Assembly: GCA_914767885.1 (NCBI GenBank)
Contig: CAJZBQ010000057.1
Coordinates: forward strand, 372,001-436,000
Length of the DNA: 64,000 nucleotides
Direction of reading: 5' to 3'
Origin: Blepharisma stoltei
Taxonomy: Eukaryota > Ciliophora > Heterotrichea > Heterotrichida > Blepharismidae
The position numbers and the translations under genes were made by a program. The notes under the pieces were generated by a model. That model was not told where the DNA came from. It saw nothing but the letters and a program-made list of their open reading frames with translations, and did not search any database. Of this stretch, positions 10,436 to 22,890 are shown in pieces. Numbering within the stretch: the first letter of the stretch is position 1; the number at the start of each line of letters is the position of its first letter.

Positions 10436-10781
10436 TACTCCCCCTGCGTGAGTGAACAAAAAAATTTTGTTCACTCACTAATTTTTTTTTTAAAAAAATT
10501 TATATATAAATTTTATAAAAAATATTTTTTTTCGAAATTTAAAAAAACCCTAATTCGTAAAAATTGGAAAGCAAATGTTAATTTAATTTATAAAGTTTAT
10601 GTTTTAAAAAGCGATTCGTTTAAAATTAAATAGAATTAGCTCTAGATTTCATTATCTAATTATCATTTATATATCAATTTTTTTTTTCCATAAAAAATTT
10701 TTGTTCACTCACGGAGGGTGGGTTTTTTGTGCAAAAAATAGGGATTTTTCTAATGGTTTTGTTCACTCATGGAGGGGGAGC
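10436..10781. mobile_element. Family-2 MITE in reverse orientation, 346 bp
   Basis: Here the palindromic end is on the left (GTGAGTGAACAAAA then TTTTGTTCACTCAC) and the doubled direct end is on the right (TTGTTCACTCACGGAGG, then GTTCACTCATGGAGG). It is bounded by TACTCCCCC and GGGGGAGCTA. It lies in intergenic DNA upstream of receptor copy A. Confidence 0.8.
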
Positions 10782-11304
10782 TAGATTACAATTTAAAATA
10801 TTTTTGGCTGATCACTAAATTTTAGATTTTTATACGGTATTAATATTTGTGTTTTTAAATATCTACATAGATTTTTGCGGCCTTTGACCTCATAAATGTA
10901 ATAATTTGCATAATCTGCCAATATGCCTGCTATCCTCCATAGAATGAAATACAATTTTACTTGTTCTGGCAGCAAAGTTCAAATTTGATACAAATTAAAT
11001 ATCAAAATTCAAAAATCCATTTAAAAACTTATATTATTGTCTGAATACCTGGCTTATACCCTACAATGTTGGCTACACTTAAAGTTCATTTCATTCTCTG
11101 TAAATAGTGTTATCTTAAACTAAAATTTAAATTAAAATAAATCTGATATCAAAATTAACTGAGACTTTAAAATTATCATTGATTCCCACACCTCTAATTT
11201 AAATTGAATTAAACAATCTCGAATTTATCTTTGACTTCAATTTTTGTGATAGTTTTCCTTTTATTTCTGTATGTGAAACTGTTCTCCTGACCACGGATAA
11301 TAAA
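10782..11304. other. AT-rich intergenic region upstream of receptor copy A
   Basis: No convincing gene or repeat was seen. It should contain the promoter of the receptor gene, but no motif is recognised. Confidence 0.5.
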
Positions 11305-14300
11305 ATGGACTTATCCTTAAAAATTTTTTTCATCACAAACCTCTACTTAGTTTCCTGTCTTGACCCATCAACTGTTGCTATGGCAATTAACTTCGGTACA
11401 AGCAATTCATATACATCAACTTTTGGGTTTGTTTATTCTCCAGACACCTCTATTACTTCGACAGCTCAATATGCTGAAACAACAGCAAAATCTATAGGAA
11501 GAACACAAAATCCAACTATATATCAAACTGCCACGTCAAGTACTGAAGGCCCATCCTGAGGAGTTCAATTTACCATTTCAAATGATGGGACTTACGTTTT
11601 GATTCTTCAATTCGCAGAAATAATTTATACAGAATCGAATAAAAGAGTATTTTCAGTAGGATTAGGAACAAATTACATTGCAAAAGCAGACTTAGATTTA
11701 TATTTAGAAGCAGGAGCTTTTAATGCTTATGATATGTTTATCCAATTTGACGTCATTGGTGGAGCTGCATATATAAATGGCAGCCCTATAATGGATCCTT
11801 ACGAAAGTTTCACGATTTACTTTGTTAACTCAGGTATAGGAAATCCATCAATTTCAGCATTCATTTTGATCAAGGGAGATTGCACTGTTGCTGATAATTG
11901 CAATATGTGCTATGACAAAAATTGCGCTGATTGTGATAAATCTACAGCTACGTGTAAAGCCTGCATTTCAAACATGACGCTTATCAATGGAAAATGCCAG
12001 TGCCCATCAAATAAATATTATAATTCTGTATCCAAATCATGCGAAATTTGTGATAATTTATGCGAATATTGTGAAGGCTCAACAAAATTTTTATGTGACT
12101 CTTGCAATCCGCTATACTACCGAGTTTCCAACATGTGTTTAAGGAACTGCCCATACGGATTTTCAAAGGGATGCTATGAATCTACTTCTATTTCAATAAA
12201 TACACATTTTGATGGAGATTTTATAGGAACTTATAATGGGATATTTCGGACAGGATCAAGCGAAAATAGCTATTACTTTTTCAATTCCCCAGAAGCCACA
12301 GACCCAATTCCGGCCAAAAATAGAGGGCTTTATTTTTCTGGAGAAAGCTATTTAGAATCATATTTCGACATTTATTTTTCATTTAATTTTTCTGTGGGAT
12401 TTTGGGTATGACTAGCACCTATTTCAAAATCCGTAGTCTTTATGAAGCATGGCAAAGATAATAAACTCAGAATTTTGAGAAATGGAATGATAGTAATATA
12501 TTTAGAAAATGAATTAGAGCAAACCACTTTTGTTTCACTGAGTAATACGAACCCAAAAAATGAAGAATGGGTTTATCTTTCTTATACAGTTTCTTATTCA
12601 TCTAAAGCAACTACTATCAGCTCATATTTAAATAATGCTGTCAAATTAAGTGCATCAAAAGATGGATATATTTATAGGGATGCTTCTACAGACAACACAA
12701 TTATCTTAGGTAAATCTGTTAGTTCAAACCTTGACGGCTTCATTTATGCCTTCTATCTTTGGAACACTGCAGTGAATGATTTCAGTGAGGTTTATTCGAA
12801 CGACTTGTGCGGAAATGGAAAAATAGCGAACTGTCTTTGGTCCTGCAATTTGGGAGAGTGAATAGATAATGGTGTTAAAGCTTCTTGTGACACTTCATGC
12901 TCTAATGGATGCACAAGGAAGGAGTCTTGCAGTATTTGTTATGATCCTTTGTGCAAGGTTTGCAGAAGCTTTGGTGAAGATTCGTGTGATGAATGCATAA
13001 CAAATGCTTCAGGCTCTCCATGCAGTTGCGATTATAGTTATACAGTTTCTGAGACTGGCTTTGAATGCGTCAGCTGCTCATATGGCTGCGCATCATGTGC
13101 TAGCGTTAATCCTTATGACTGCTTTTCATGCATATCTGGGTATTTTCTATTTGAAACTTGGTGTCTAATTGATAACCCTTATAATTATACACAAAATTCA
13201 TGTATTGTAAGCTACGAGTTTACTAAAATTTCAAATGTCCAATATGATTCTGTGAATTCTTATCCAATCTATATGGGAAATTCTGATTCTTTCTATCCTG
13301 ACTACGATTCAAAAGATCCTTGGATTTTACCCTATCGAGGTTTGTATTTTGGTGGTTACTCAGTAGCGTCGCTTCCTCAAAAAAATGATACCTCAAATGG
13401 GATTTTGCTTGGTTTGAACCACACAATAGATATATGATTGATGATTTCTCAGGATAACTATGATGGGGTTGCATTTTCTGTTTACACAGATTACTCTTAT
13501 CTGATAATGATTAGTGCAGTGCAGAGTGACCCATCTTCTTATAAATATGAAATTTACTATAATTTAACAAATATTGATGGGCAATCAACGAGTTTGTTTT
13601 TCTTGCCGAGTCAATTATACTCTTTCAATACCTGGCAAAGAGTTATCTTGTCATATTTTTATGAGTCAGGCTCAAATGTAAAATTATTTGTAAATGACCA
13701 AATGGTCGAATCTCAAATATATGCAGACTATTTTTATAATGAGAATTATAATTATAAAGTTGATTTAGGGAATTGAGATTTTAAAAGGAAATTTGTTGGA
13801 TATGTGTATTCTTTAAAAATATATAATTATGCATTTGAATCTGTCAAGCCATGGTCGACTTCATCATGCGGATACCCATACTGTACTGAGAACAATGAAG
13901 CCTTAATAAACTGCAAACCTTTGGAATTTTATGATATTTCTTCAAAATCTTGTAGTTATTGTAGCAGCTACTGCTTATTTGGATGTGCAAGAGGAAGTGA
14001 TATTTGCAATCTTCATCAAAATCCGCTTTGTCAATCTTATGAAAATTTGAAATTCAATATCTGTGAAACATGCAAATCAAATGCGAATAACATCCCCCCT
14101 TGTAATTGTGCTAAAAATTTGATATACGATACTGTATCAGAAACTTGCAAGTGCAGCGATGGCTCTCAGCCGGTTAATGATCAATGCTCTTCTTGCATTA
14201 GATATCTTCAGTCTCATGAAATAAATGGATATTTTACGTCAACATTTCTAACTTCTTTAAACTTGTAGAAAATATACATAAAATGGCCGGAGACGAGCGA

Positions 14301-17300
14301 CCCGTCCCTTCGTGGCGGGTGTCTTTATGTATACCGGACGTGGTTTTTGGATACGGAGAGCTACTCAAGGGAAGAGTTAGCCTCGAGGCGAGAGGCCCAG
14401 CCCAATTTCCGCTGATTTTGGGACTTGACCCGGGCAGCAGTTTTTCGCATTCTTTTTGCCAGTAGCGCCGAGGCCCAGACTCGGTGTCCGAAAGAGGCAG
14501 GGTGAGTTACCTGCCTAGGCTACTTGCTGGCTTAGCCCCGAATCCCGCAAGGGGTTGAGTTCTTTCTTAAAGATGATCTGGGAAAGAGGGGAGGCGAAGC
14601 TAGACTAGAACTCAAGGGCGCAAAGTCTCTCCAGCTAAAAGGGTCCTCTCAGGAGGGCGATCTGGCCAACCGGAGGCAAAGACTGGCGTAACTCGGGGCG
14701 GAAGGCTGAGTTGGAAATGGTGGTGCCCAGCGACAGTCGGCTGACGAGAAACCGGGGTTTCGGCCCGGGCTCAGAGAACCAGTGATGGAAGTCCATCCTT
14801 TTCGCTCGTGCCAGCACGGCTCCCCAAGGAGCGCGGAGAAATTTCACGCTTGGAAATAGGGACTATAAATACACAGCATATTCTAATCTAATCTAATCTA
14901 AACTTGTAGAAATTTTTTTTTTTTTTTTTTTTATCTCTCCAGTTAAGCGAGAGATAATAGATTACTCTTAAAGGGGTTCAATTTTCTATTTAAAGTATAA
15001 AAATATTTGAAATAAAGAAAAGAATATCTAGTTTAATTTATAAAATTCATATATTAGGATGAAGCAGTCTCTAAATTGCTAGCAATTATTAATAAGATTT
15101 AAAATTAAAATTATTTTCCTCTTACTTAAAAGGAATATTCTCTAAAAAATCATTTTTTAATAGTTTTGCTCTCCTAAAAGAGAGAACATAACAAAATTAT
15201 TTTTACGGATTTTAAAAATTACAATTTAAATATTTAAATCAAAAATTAAATATAGAAATTTCTTCTTTCTTTCATCAATTTTCCAATGATTTTCATCGAG
15301 GAGTGAGAGTAAGATTAATTTTTGAGTTTTCAATCGCTGTTGATATATCTGGATTGAAATGTTCAAATATTTTTCCTATAACTATATTAGCTAAATTTGG
15401 ATTAGACTATTCCTGCAGTCTTGGCTCTGATAAAATTACTGTTGAGCTTGGAAAGGATTTTGCTATAAGAGACGAATCAGTATCTCTTATAAAGGGTTCG
15501 CTAAAAAGTGGAAACGAATGCGGATACACTGCAAATGATATAAGTGTATCACTGCAGTATTCTGCTTCTCCTCCATTTCCTCTTTCTATAATAGATGCTC
15601 CTAATACAGTATTATACAACTGCCAAGATTTGTTAATTTCAGGCCAAAAGTCAACAGGAAATCTTAACTCTGCATTCGAATACAAATGAACACTCTCATC
15701 AAATCCGCCTTTGCAAACCCTATTACAGTTCAATACTGACTTTCAAACGCAAATTTCTTATTTTTTTATTCCGAGAAGTGATTTATCAACAGCAAACATC
15801 ACAGTGACTCTCACAGTAAGAAATATTTTGGGTAGTGTAGGCAAAAATTCAATTGTCATTCAATCAATTCCAAATGGAATCTCAGTAAATTTTGACAGAA
15901 CAGTCAGCTATGAAATAATGGCTACCCAAGCAAAATACTTTGCAGCTGGATCTATTTCATCATGTGATGAAATTAGCAGGCTTTCTTTAGAATGAAAACT
16001 CATCTATGCAGTTGGTAATCTAACAACTATAAATGAGAATTCTATATGGGAAAGCCAAAAATGGCCATCAAGCTTGTACATCCCTTCAAAAAGCATCCCA
16101 TCATACACAAATGCTACATTTGCACTGCAAGCAACTAGCCTAACTTCAAACGTCAAAGGAGTTGGAACTCTTGAGATTTCTGTATTTCCAGCATCTCCCA
16201 TCATTCAGTTTTCTCGTATAGATGGAAACGCAGATATTACCAAATCATTTTCTATTGATGCAAGCTCAAGCTACGATCCTAACGAAAATAAGGCTCTTTC
16301 CTTTAGCTGAAGGTGCACTCAAAAAGATTCAGTTAATTGCTCATCATTAATTTCGAATTCCTATTCGTCAATTTTAAATATTCCTCCAAATTCTTTAGAA
16401 GACGGAGCTGATTATGATTTTTCACTATTAGCTGTAGCTGATTTTTCAAATGGGAGGCAAGGGAAATACTCGGTGAAAGCTGAAAAATCTATCAAAATAA
16501 GCACTGTTAATTATTATGTGCCTAATTTTAACGTCATTAATGCAATCTCTAATGATCAGTCTAGCATTATATCTGGAAATGAAAGATTGCCACTAGCGGC
16601 TTCAATCCAAAATGAACAAAATAAGCAGTTCTTTTATCAATGAAGCTTAAAAGGAGGGGAAGCTCTTGAATTCACAACTCCTCTTGATCAATACGCTATA
16701 GCGATTTCACAGGATTCTTTAAACACTGGGATTACCTATACTCTAAATTTAGCCATTTTCGATGGCAGCCACTACTCTTCATTCTTTTACTCATTCTATA
16801 CCAATTCTCCCCCACATTCAGGAACTCTAATTGTCAACCCAGGTGAGGGCGTCGAAACAGAAACCATTTTTAAAATGGATGCTTTAGGTTGAATTGATGA
16901 AGAAAATGATTACCCATTTACCTACTCATTTGGCTATTTAACTGATAATAATTATGTTTTTATAAACATAAAAAACCAAAGCTCTACATATTTCACAACT
17001 TTTCCCTGTCTAAGTAGGAGCACTTTGTCTGTTTTTGTAGATGTTTATGACAGTTTAGAAGCATTTTCAAGAAAAATTGTGAATATAAAGATATCAAAAA
17101 ATAAAAATCTGGATCAAAATGAGCTATACATAAGTTCCCAAAATTATATTTATTCAATAACTTCTAACCCTCAAACGTATCCAGGAACAATTGGAGACTT
17201 GTGCAGCTCTATACTTAATCGAGATTATTATTTAAACGGGGAATTCAAAAATCCTTCTGATGATGACAAGGTATTTTTTGATGAAGTTACCAACTCAACT

Positions 17301-20300
17301 CTTTATTGGACAAAAAGTTTAATTGAAAAAGGTGACTTGGATAGTCAAGCAGTTTCGAATTTTGCAAATTTATTAACAATGATTACTTTGAATCCATATT
17401 TAGCAAGCAGTGATGTTGAAGAGAAAGTCTGTGAGATGATAAATACTATAACAGAAAACATCCCAGAAACCCAAATATTGCCTGAGTGTGTGGTTTTGGC
17501 TTAGGTCTCTCGATCTTTCCTGATGGGAAAAGGATTTTGCTTGGCCGAGTTATGCTAGTTAAACCAGCTCTCCATATCGTAGAAGCACTTGCTGAGATTT
17601 CGACCATTTTAGGAGTTGATTTTCCCTCATAATTTGGCTGAGCAGATCTCTCTTTTTCCTATCGGAAAAAATTGGGAAGCACAATTCAAAATCATGCTCG
17701 GGGCATATTGCTAACTCTCTTATTTAATCAAATAAATATTGATAAACTTTTCTTTAAATTGAACAAAAAATCTTAAATTTTAAAATTTTTATTGATGGAA
17801 ATAATAATCTTATTTTATATTGCCCGAAACCTAGCTTTGGCTCGAGCTTTGCCGATGTCTCTTGATATCATCCGGGACTTGGTTTAACTAATATTTGTTG
17901 GGTAAAGCCAAATTCCCAGATGAAAAAAATAAGTAGCAAGTTGATTGCGATTGGGGAGTTGGCTTGCCAAGAAGCCAGTGCAGCCCAATCCAAAACTGGA
18001 ATCGGGCTAAGCCTTTTACCTAATTTAACGGGCTAATATTCACGAAATAGAAACTACCTCCATCATACTATATTTTAAAAGGAAAATCTCTTCATCATTT
18101 TCGACGGCAAAAAAACAGCAGGAAAAAGTCTGCCTTTTTTCGGCTTAACCCTAAATTATAATCAATATAATGGCTTATTTTAAAAATAAATTTAATTCCC
18201 TTTAAATAGGTATAGAAGAGGAGTAAATGAACAAATCGATGGCTATTTTACAGCTATTGACCAATCTTACCAGTATAATGCTACTAGCCTAGTTAATAAG
18301 ACAAATGATCTTAGTATTGGAGTTGACGCCATGAACAGTGTTAGTAAACTTATCCTTTCACAAATGGTTATTAATGAAAACCAATTTATCATAACTGATA
18401 ATTTGGATACTACTCTCACAGTAATGGAAAGCAAAGACCTAAATGATTTTCAGTTATATTCGAATTCGAAAACAGCCTCAGTAGTCTTGCCTTCTGATTT
18501 TTCTTCAATATTAGAGAGTTATACACTAAAAACTGAAGTTGGAATTTCAATGACCCTCCTAAAATCCCCAAGCAATGCAGACAGTTTATCATCTTCTGTA
18601 GTTGATTTCTCAATCTATGAGCGCCAGTCAAATAAAAAAATTGAAATAAATATGACTTCTTCATATGTCTTAATAGAAATTCCTGTCTGGAACTTGAAAT
18701 CATCAAAATTCGTCCCTGAGTGCGCTTATTTAAACACTAAAAATAATACCTGAAGTACTCTAGGATGTAAAAAATGGCAAATAAAGCCAACTAGCATTAT
18801 ATGTAACTGTACCCATTTCACTACTTTTGCAGCTATAGACTCTGCAGCCTCAACATTGGTAAACTCAAACATTGGTGACACTATAAATGTATCTGCGTGA
18901 ACTAGTTTAAATGAGTCAAATGCTATTGGCTTATATTTTGGAATAATCACTTTTATAGTTTATATAATTTTGGCTATCATTACTTATAAAAAAGATAAAA
19001 GAGAAGAGAAATTGGAAGAAGAGGCGAGGAAAAAGATGAAAGGAATACCTAAAAAAGTAGAAAAAATTATCAGCGAATTCAATGATTTATCAGAAATTGA
19101 GAATAAGCCTGAAAAAATGATGGAAAATGCTCATTTAGAAACAAATAAGAAGTCTTTCATTTGCTTCTGTAAGAAGAAAAAGAAACTTGAAGATTGCAAT
19201 GCTGACTCTAGAGCTAAGGGATCAAAAAAATCATGTTGGCCATTCTGTAAAAAGAGAAACCAAGCTAAAAGAAACCAGGATAGTGAAATTATGAAATCTT
19301 ATCAGGAAGTAATAAAGCTTTCAGAAAAAGCTAGCTTTTGGAAATGCTGTAAAAAAACACAAAAAAATAAAAATAATATAGATCAAAGTGAGGCATATTG
19401 CGGCTCCATGTCAAATGACCGTGGAAATTTGATTGTGTGACATCTCATAGGGAAACTTTGTTCGAATCATTTTTGATAGTGAGACATTTGACCGAAAAAA
19501 CCGTCAAATTTCAGCCAAATGAATACACTATTTAAAAATTTTCGACCAAAAGTACTTCGGTGAAATGGACTCTATCAAAAAGGCAAAGTCATTTGACCTG
19601 CACCCACATATTGCAGCCCTGACGAAGTCTATGTTTATAGTTTTACTGACGGAACAAATTCTGAGAGCACTGAAACTGAAGAAACTAAAGAAACTAAAAT
19701 GGGAAAGTGGTTGGGCATCATCTCAGAAAAGCATGAGCTCTTTAATATTCTTTTCACAAAAGTTCCTCAGCACCCAAGTCTTTGCAGAATAACTCTATAT
19801 TTTTTAGTTTTGATAGGTCAGATGTTTTTTATTGGTATGTTCTACGAAACAACTTCCACATCAACTGAAACAGTCATAACAAACTCAACAAATTCCACAT
19901 CTTCTGACTACAGCTCAGAAGGCTTTTCAATCGATTACAGCTGGCATGACTTTTGGATTATGGTTTGATCCTCTTTATTGATGATAATCGTAACTTCAAC
20001 TCTCAGCAAACTCTTTACTGAGCAAGAGATCACTGATCAAATGACAGGACTGCAATATATAAAAATTAAGAGGCAAAACAAAATAAAAAGATGGATAGGA
20101 TTATTTTTAGCGTGGGGTATTATGTTCTATTTCTTGTGAAGTATTGCTTTATATTCTATTCAGTTTGATGAGGATATTAGTAGAGTTTGGGTTCTTAATA
20201 CAGGTATAGGCTATACGGTTAATATTTTGTTTACGTCTGTGATTAAGATAGCAATTACTGCATATATAACTATGAAATTATTAGATCTTATTGAAAAATA

Positions 20301-22890
20301 TAAAAAGAAAAAAACTAACTCCCCCCCATCCTTGATCGAACGACTCACCATCGTTCGATCAAGAATGGGTGTTTAAAAAAAAAATTTTTTGGGACAAAAA
20401 ATTTTATATAAAAATAAAAAATATAGTACCCCCCCTCGTTTGTCGCATTTTCTAGTTTTTTGCCATTTGTCGCATTTTCTAGTTTTTTTTTTTATAAGAG
20501 AAAAAAAAAATTTTCAGGACCTCATTTTGTCGCATTTTCTAGTTTTTTTTTAAGCCAAAAAAAAATCGGTTCAGGACCTCGCTTGTCGCATTTTCTAGTT
20601 TTTTTTTCTCTCTATCAATTCCTAAAAATTAAAATTCGTCAAAGGGATCAGTTAGTGAAATTTCATCATTTCTTCCTTCAAAATCCTTGCTCCCATTCCT
20701 CAATCCCCACAGCTTGCTTCCCATTACCTGCTCCCATTGCTTAAGCCTCACCACTTGCCATTCACCATTCTTATTCCCCTATCTTCATGCCTATTTCCTT
20801 ATTTGATAGCTTAATTTCTAGTCTTCCATATTAATTAATGGAGTTGCGCGAAATTGAGGACCAGCCGATAAAAATCCCGGCAATGATTCAAAGCATGGCT
20901 TATGGAGAGAGGCTCAATGCAAAGCAGATCCAAAGAGCGTCTTGCTGCTTGTGGCAAGGACATGAGCCTGACGACGATCAGGCACTACACCAACAAGTTC
21001 AATCCTGAAGAGCACACTTTAGAGCTCAGGCGGAAGCTTGTGGACCATGGACTATCGCCTCCTCCTAAGAAAATCAAGTGGAATGATGGAGAGCATAGTC
21101 AAGAGGATCATTGACGTAGGTTTCTTTAAAAACGAAGAACTTGCGACAATCTTGGGGACTTCTAAACGGACTATTGAGCGAATTGCTGCAGAGAATACTG
21201 AGAGTGAATCTGACGAAGCGGCTGGAAGAGAAGAGGCACTATCCAGATCTCCCCTAAAGCATTGAAGTGATGAAGACTTTGCTGAGGTCATTAAGGAATG
21301 TGAGAAGGATACAGGTTTTGTCAGCAAGGCAAGTTTGAGGGCCCAATTCAAAAGAAAGACAGTTGACATCAGCGAAGAACAGCTAGGAAAAGAGCTGAAG
21401 AAGAGGGGATATGTCTATAGAAAGAAGAGGGTTGTTCTACAGCTAACTGAAGCTCATAAAGAGCAGAGAATGTCCTGGGCTAGGTCTTTGATTGACTCAG
21501 ATATCGCTTCATGGGATCTTCAGTGATGAGTGCTATGTGCATCTCTTTCGTAACTCTAATTTGTGCAAAGAAGGGATAAACGCAACGATTGAAGAGCCTA
21601 TCAATTGAAAAACCTCAATTATGATCTGGGGAGGAATTTCTATCGTTTTTGGCAAAATGCTCTTCATAAAGAAGGAGAAGTATGCAATCAATGCCCAGGT
21701 CTATATCAGAGACATTCTCCAGGGCTATATTGAGCCTTTAGATGGAGACTACACCTTCGTTCAGGATGGGGCAACAGCCCATACTGCAAGGCAGACTATG
21801 GAATATTGCAGAGAAAACGGGATTGATGTGAAGACTCAATCGCCGAAGAGCCCAGATCTCAATCCAATTGAGGTGATCTGGGCCAATTTGAAGAGGAAAG
21901 TGGAGAAAAGAAGGCCTGACAGCAAAGCCAGACTAATTGCTGCCATTCAGGAGTCATGGGACGAAATTTCTTTTGAGGAAGTGCAAAATTCCATTCTTAA
22001 GGTGAAAAATGAAAGAGCAAAGCAGGTCATTGAAGCGCAAGGAGAATGGAGTTAATAAGCTAGCTAATTTAATCTATTCTCTAAAAAGGGGAGAGTAAAG
22101 TGGGAAGGACTGGGAAGGACTCGGGCCTGCTAACCCTCTGCAGGCAAATGTAAGGTAAACTCCTCTATAATTACTCAGTTAAATTAATCAGAAACTATTT
22201 TTTAAAAAAACTAAGATTTGCGACATCAAAAAAAAATTAAAAAAACTAGAAATTGCGACAAATGTATTTGCACTAGAAAATGCGACAAACGAGGTCCTGT
22301 AAATTTTTTTTTCCCTTAAAAAAAACTAGAAAATGCGACAAACGAGGGGGGGGGATACTATATATATATATTTTATTTTTACTTTTAAATAAGAGGGTTA
22401 AGAGTATTTAATAATTATTTTTACAGCAAGAAATTGAATTATTTCATAAAAATACCAATTTTTAATATTTTTGATTTATTAGTTGTATAAATTTTAATTT
22501 GTCCTTATTAAATTAATTTTTTTTTTAAAAATTTTTAAAAAAATCTCTGTTTTATTAGATTATTAGTTTTTAAGCCTAGGTTGATGACTAAATCACTTCG
22601 AATGGTTGATTTCGAAGCTTTCTGTCGTCTCAAAGTCTCTGAAAACAACTTCATTATGTACATCTTTCCAAGCTTTTGATAACTAATATTGTTTTATATA
22701 TATAAAAATTGTCATGATATGAAAATCGTTCGATCAAGGATGGGGTTAATTTCCCAAATTTTTAGGAAATTTTACAGTCAATCGTTCGATCAAGGATGGG
22801 GGGAGTAAGGAAAACAATGAAGCTGAGATTCATATAACAGATTTCCAGCAGCCTACAACTGAAACTAGAACTTCTACTGAAAAAAATTAA
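11305..22890 (+). CDS. Polycystin-1/REJ-like multidomain receptor, copy A, split by four intervening segments
   Basis: After removal of 1061, 748, 213 and 2490 bp the gene is 7,074 nt (2,357 residues). It has a signal peptide (1-20), then a malectin-like lectin domain (about 24-193; LILQFAEIIYTESNKRVFSVGLG). Cys-rich furin-like repeats alternate with two LamG/concanavalin-like modules (about 296-500 and 632-849). A REJ-like region covers about 982-1545, and a GPS/GAIN cleavage motif (CNCTHFTTFAA) lies near 1897. The first membrane helix is near 1940, then a basic Cys-rich loop, then four more helices (about 2152-2320) and a short tail. This is the layout of polycystin-1-type receptors without PLAT or the six-helix channel-like end. 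Many Trp codons are TGA. It is 5' of a tandem paralog of similar length. A surface sensor or adhesion role is inferred. Confidence 0.85.
14249..15309. other. IES 1 of receptor copy A, 1061 bp, containing retroposon R1
   Basis: TA at 14249 and TA at 15310 are in the same codon phase. Joining gives TFLRLIFEFS, matching TFLKIIFEFS in uninterrupted copy B, so the boundaries are well supported. The ends read CTAACTTC and GAGAGTAA, similar to the CTAACTC/GAGTAA ends of the MITE IESs. The interior holds a retroposon with its own target duplication, plus a 17-20 nt T run and an AT-rich remainder. Confidence 0.9.
14272..14898 (+). mobile_element. Retroposon R1 inside an IES, tail (TCTAA)n
   Basis: A GC-rich insertion is flanked by a 14-bp direct repeat TAAACTTGTAGAAA (14258-14271 and 14899-14912). 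It starts ACATAAAATGGCCGG, has strong hairpin potential at the start (ACCCG...CGGGT), shares the core GAGAAACCGGGGTTTCGGCCC with the other retroposons of the window, and ends in repeats of TCTAA. The target duplication and simple-repeat tail fit target-primed reverse transcription by a non-LTR retrotransposon. No protein of its own is evident, so it is SINE-like. Confidence 0.75.
17476..18223. other. IES 2 of receptor copy A, 748 bp
   Basis: TA at 17476 and TA at 18224 share phase; the joined protein reads PETQINEQIDGYF where copy B reads PESQTLTNEQTDDYF without interruption. The right end is GAGGAGTAA, like other IESs; the left end, ATATTGCC, is not typical, and the two-residue difference from copy B leaves some doubt about the exact left border. 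The interior is mixed in composition and has stops in all host frames; it may be a worn mobile element. Confidence 0.8.
19396..19608. other. IES 3 of receptor copy A, 213 bp, flanked by TATTGC repeats
   Basis: The segment lies between two copies of TATTGC (19396 and 19609). Keeping one gives EAYCSPDEVYVYSF, matching EAFDEPDEVYVYSF of copy B. Inverted repeats lie just inside: ATGTCAAATGACC near the left end and GTCATTTGACC near the right end. Because the repeat begins with TA the cut could still be TA to TA. Confidence 0.85.
20427..22357 (+). mobile_element. Tc1/mariner-type transposon with multiple terminal repeats, nested in the MITE
   Basis: The borders are TACCCCCCCTCG and CGAGGGGGGGGGATA. 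The repeat TGTCGCATTTTCTAG occurs four times at the left end (20441, 20468, 20528, 20584) and three times plus a partial copy, inverted, at the right end. Between them lies a broken DD34E transposase gene. The copy sits in the AT-rich core of a family-1 MITE and so must have arrived after it. Confidence 0.85.
20838..22055 (+). pseudogene. Tc1-like DD34E transposase, broken by about three frameshifts
   Basis: Cut-and-paste transposase of the DDE/Tc1 superfamily. The frames hold an N-terminal helix-turn-helix region (ELATILGTSKRTIERI) and a catalytic core with FSDEC, FVQDGATAHTA and DLNPIEVIWANLKR. The spacing between the second Asp (QDG) and the Glu (PIE) is 34 residues, as in Tc1. In-frame TGA codons stand at Trp positions, so the gene follows the host nuclear code. 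The frame shifts near 20930-20950, near 21085-21100 and near 21515. The stop is at 22053-22055. This copy should be inactive unless the shifts are sequencing errors. Confidence 0.85.

Larger units (their letters stand above)
20316..22805. mobile_element. IES 4 of receptor copy A, 2490 bp: family-1 MITE carrying a Tc1/mariner transposon
   Basis: Ends CTAACTCCCCCCC and GGGGGGAGTAAG. The palindromic end is on the left and the doubled direct end on the right, the reverse of the element at the same site in copy B. Excision TA to TA gives KKKKTKENNEAEIHITDF, identical in copy B. The flanking MITE halves are continuous family-1 sequence once the inner transposon is taken out. Confidence 0.9.

Noticed and set aside
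10448-10633. A 61-residue Lys/Phe-rich ORF
   Set aside because: It lies within a family-2 MITE and consists of its AT-rich core; other copies lack the frame.
14283-14847. Short ORFs in retroposon R1
   Set aside because: No conserved domain, and frames are not shared with R2, R3 or R4.
14880-14905. (TCTAA)n as telomeric repeat
   Set aside because: It is a short run directly before a target duplication, fitting a retroposon tail. There is no chromosome end here.
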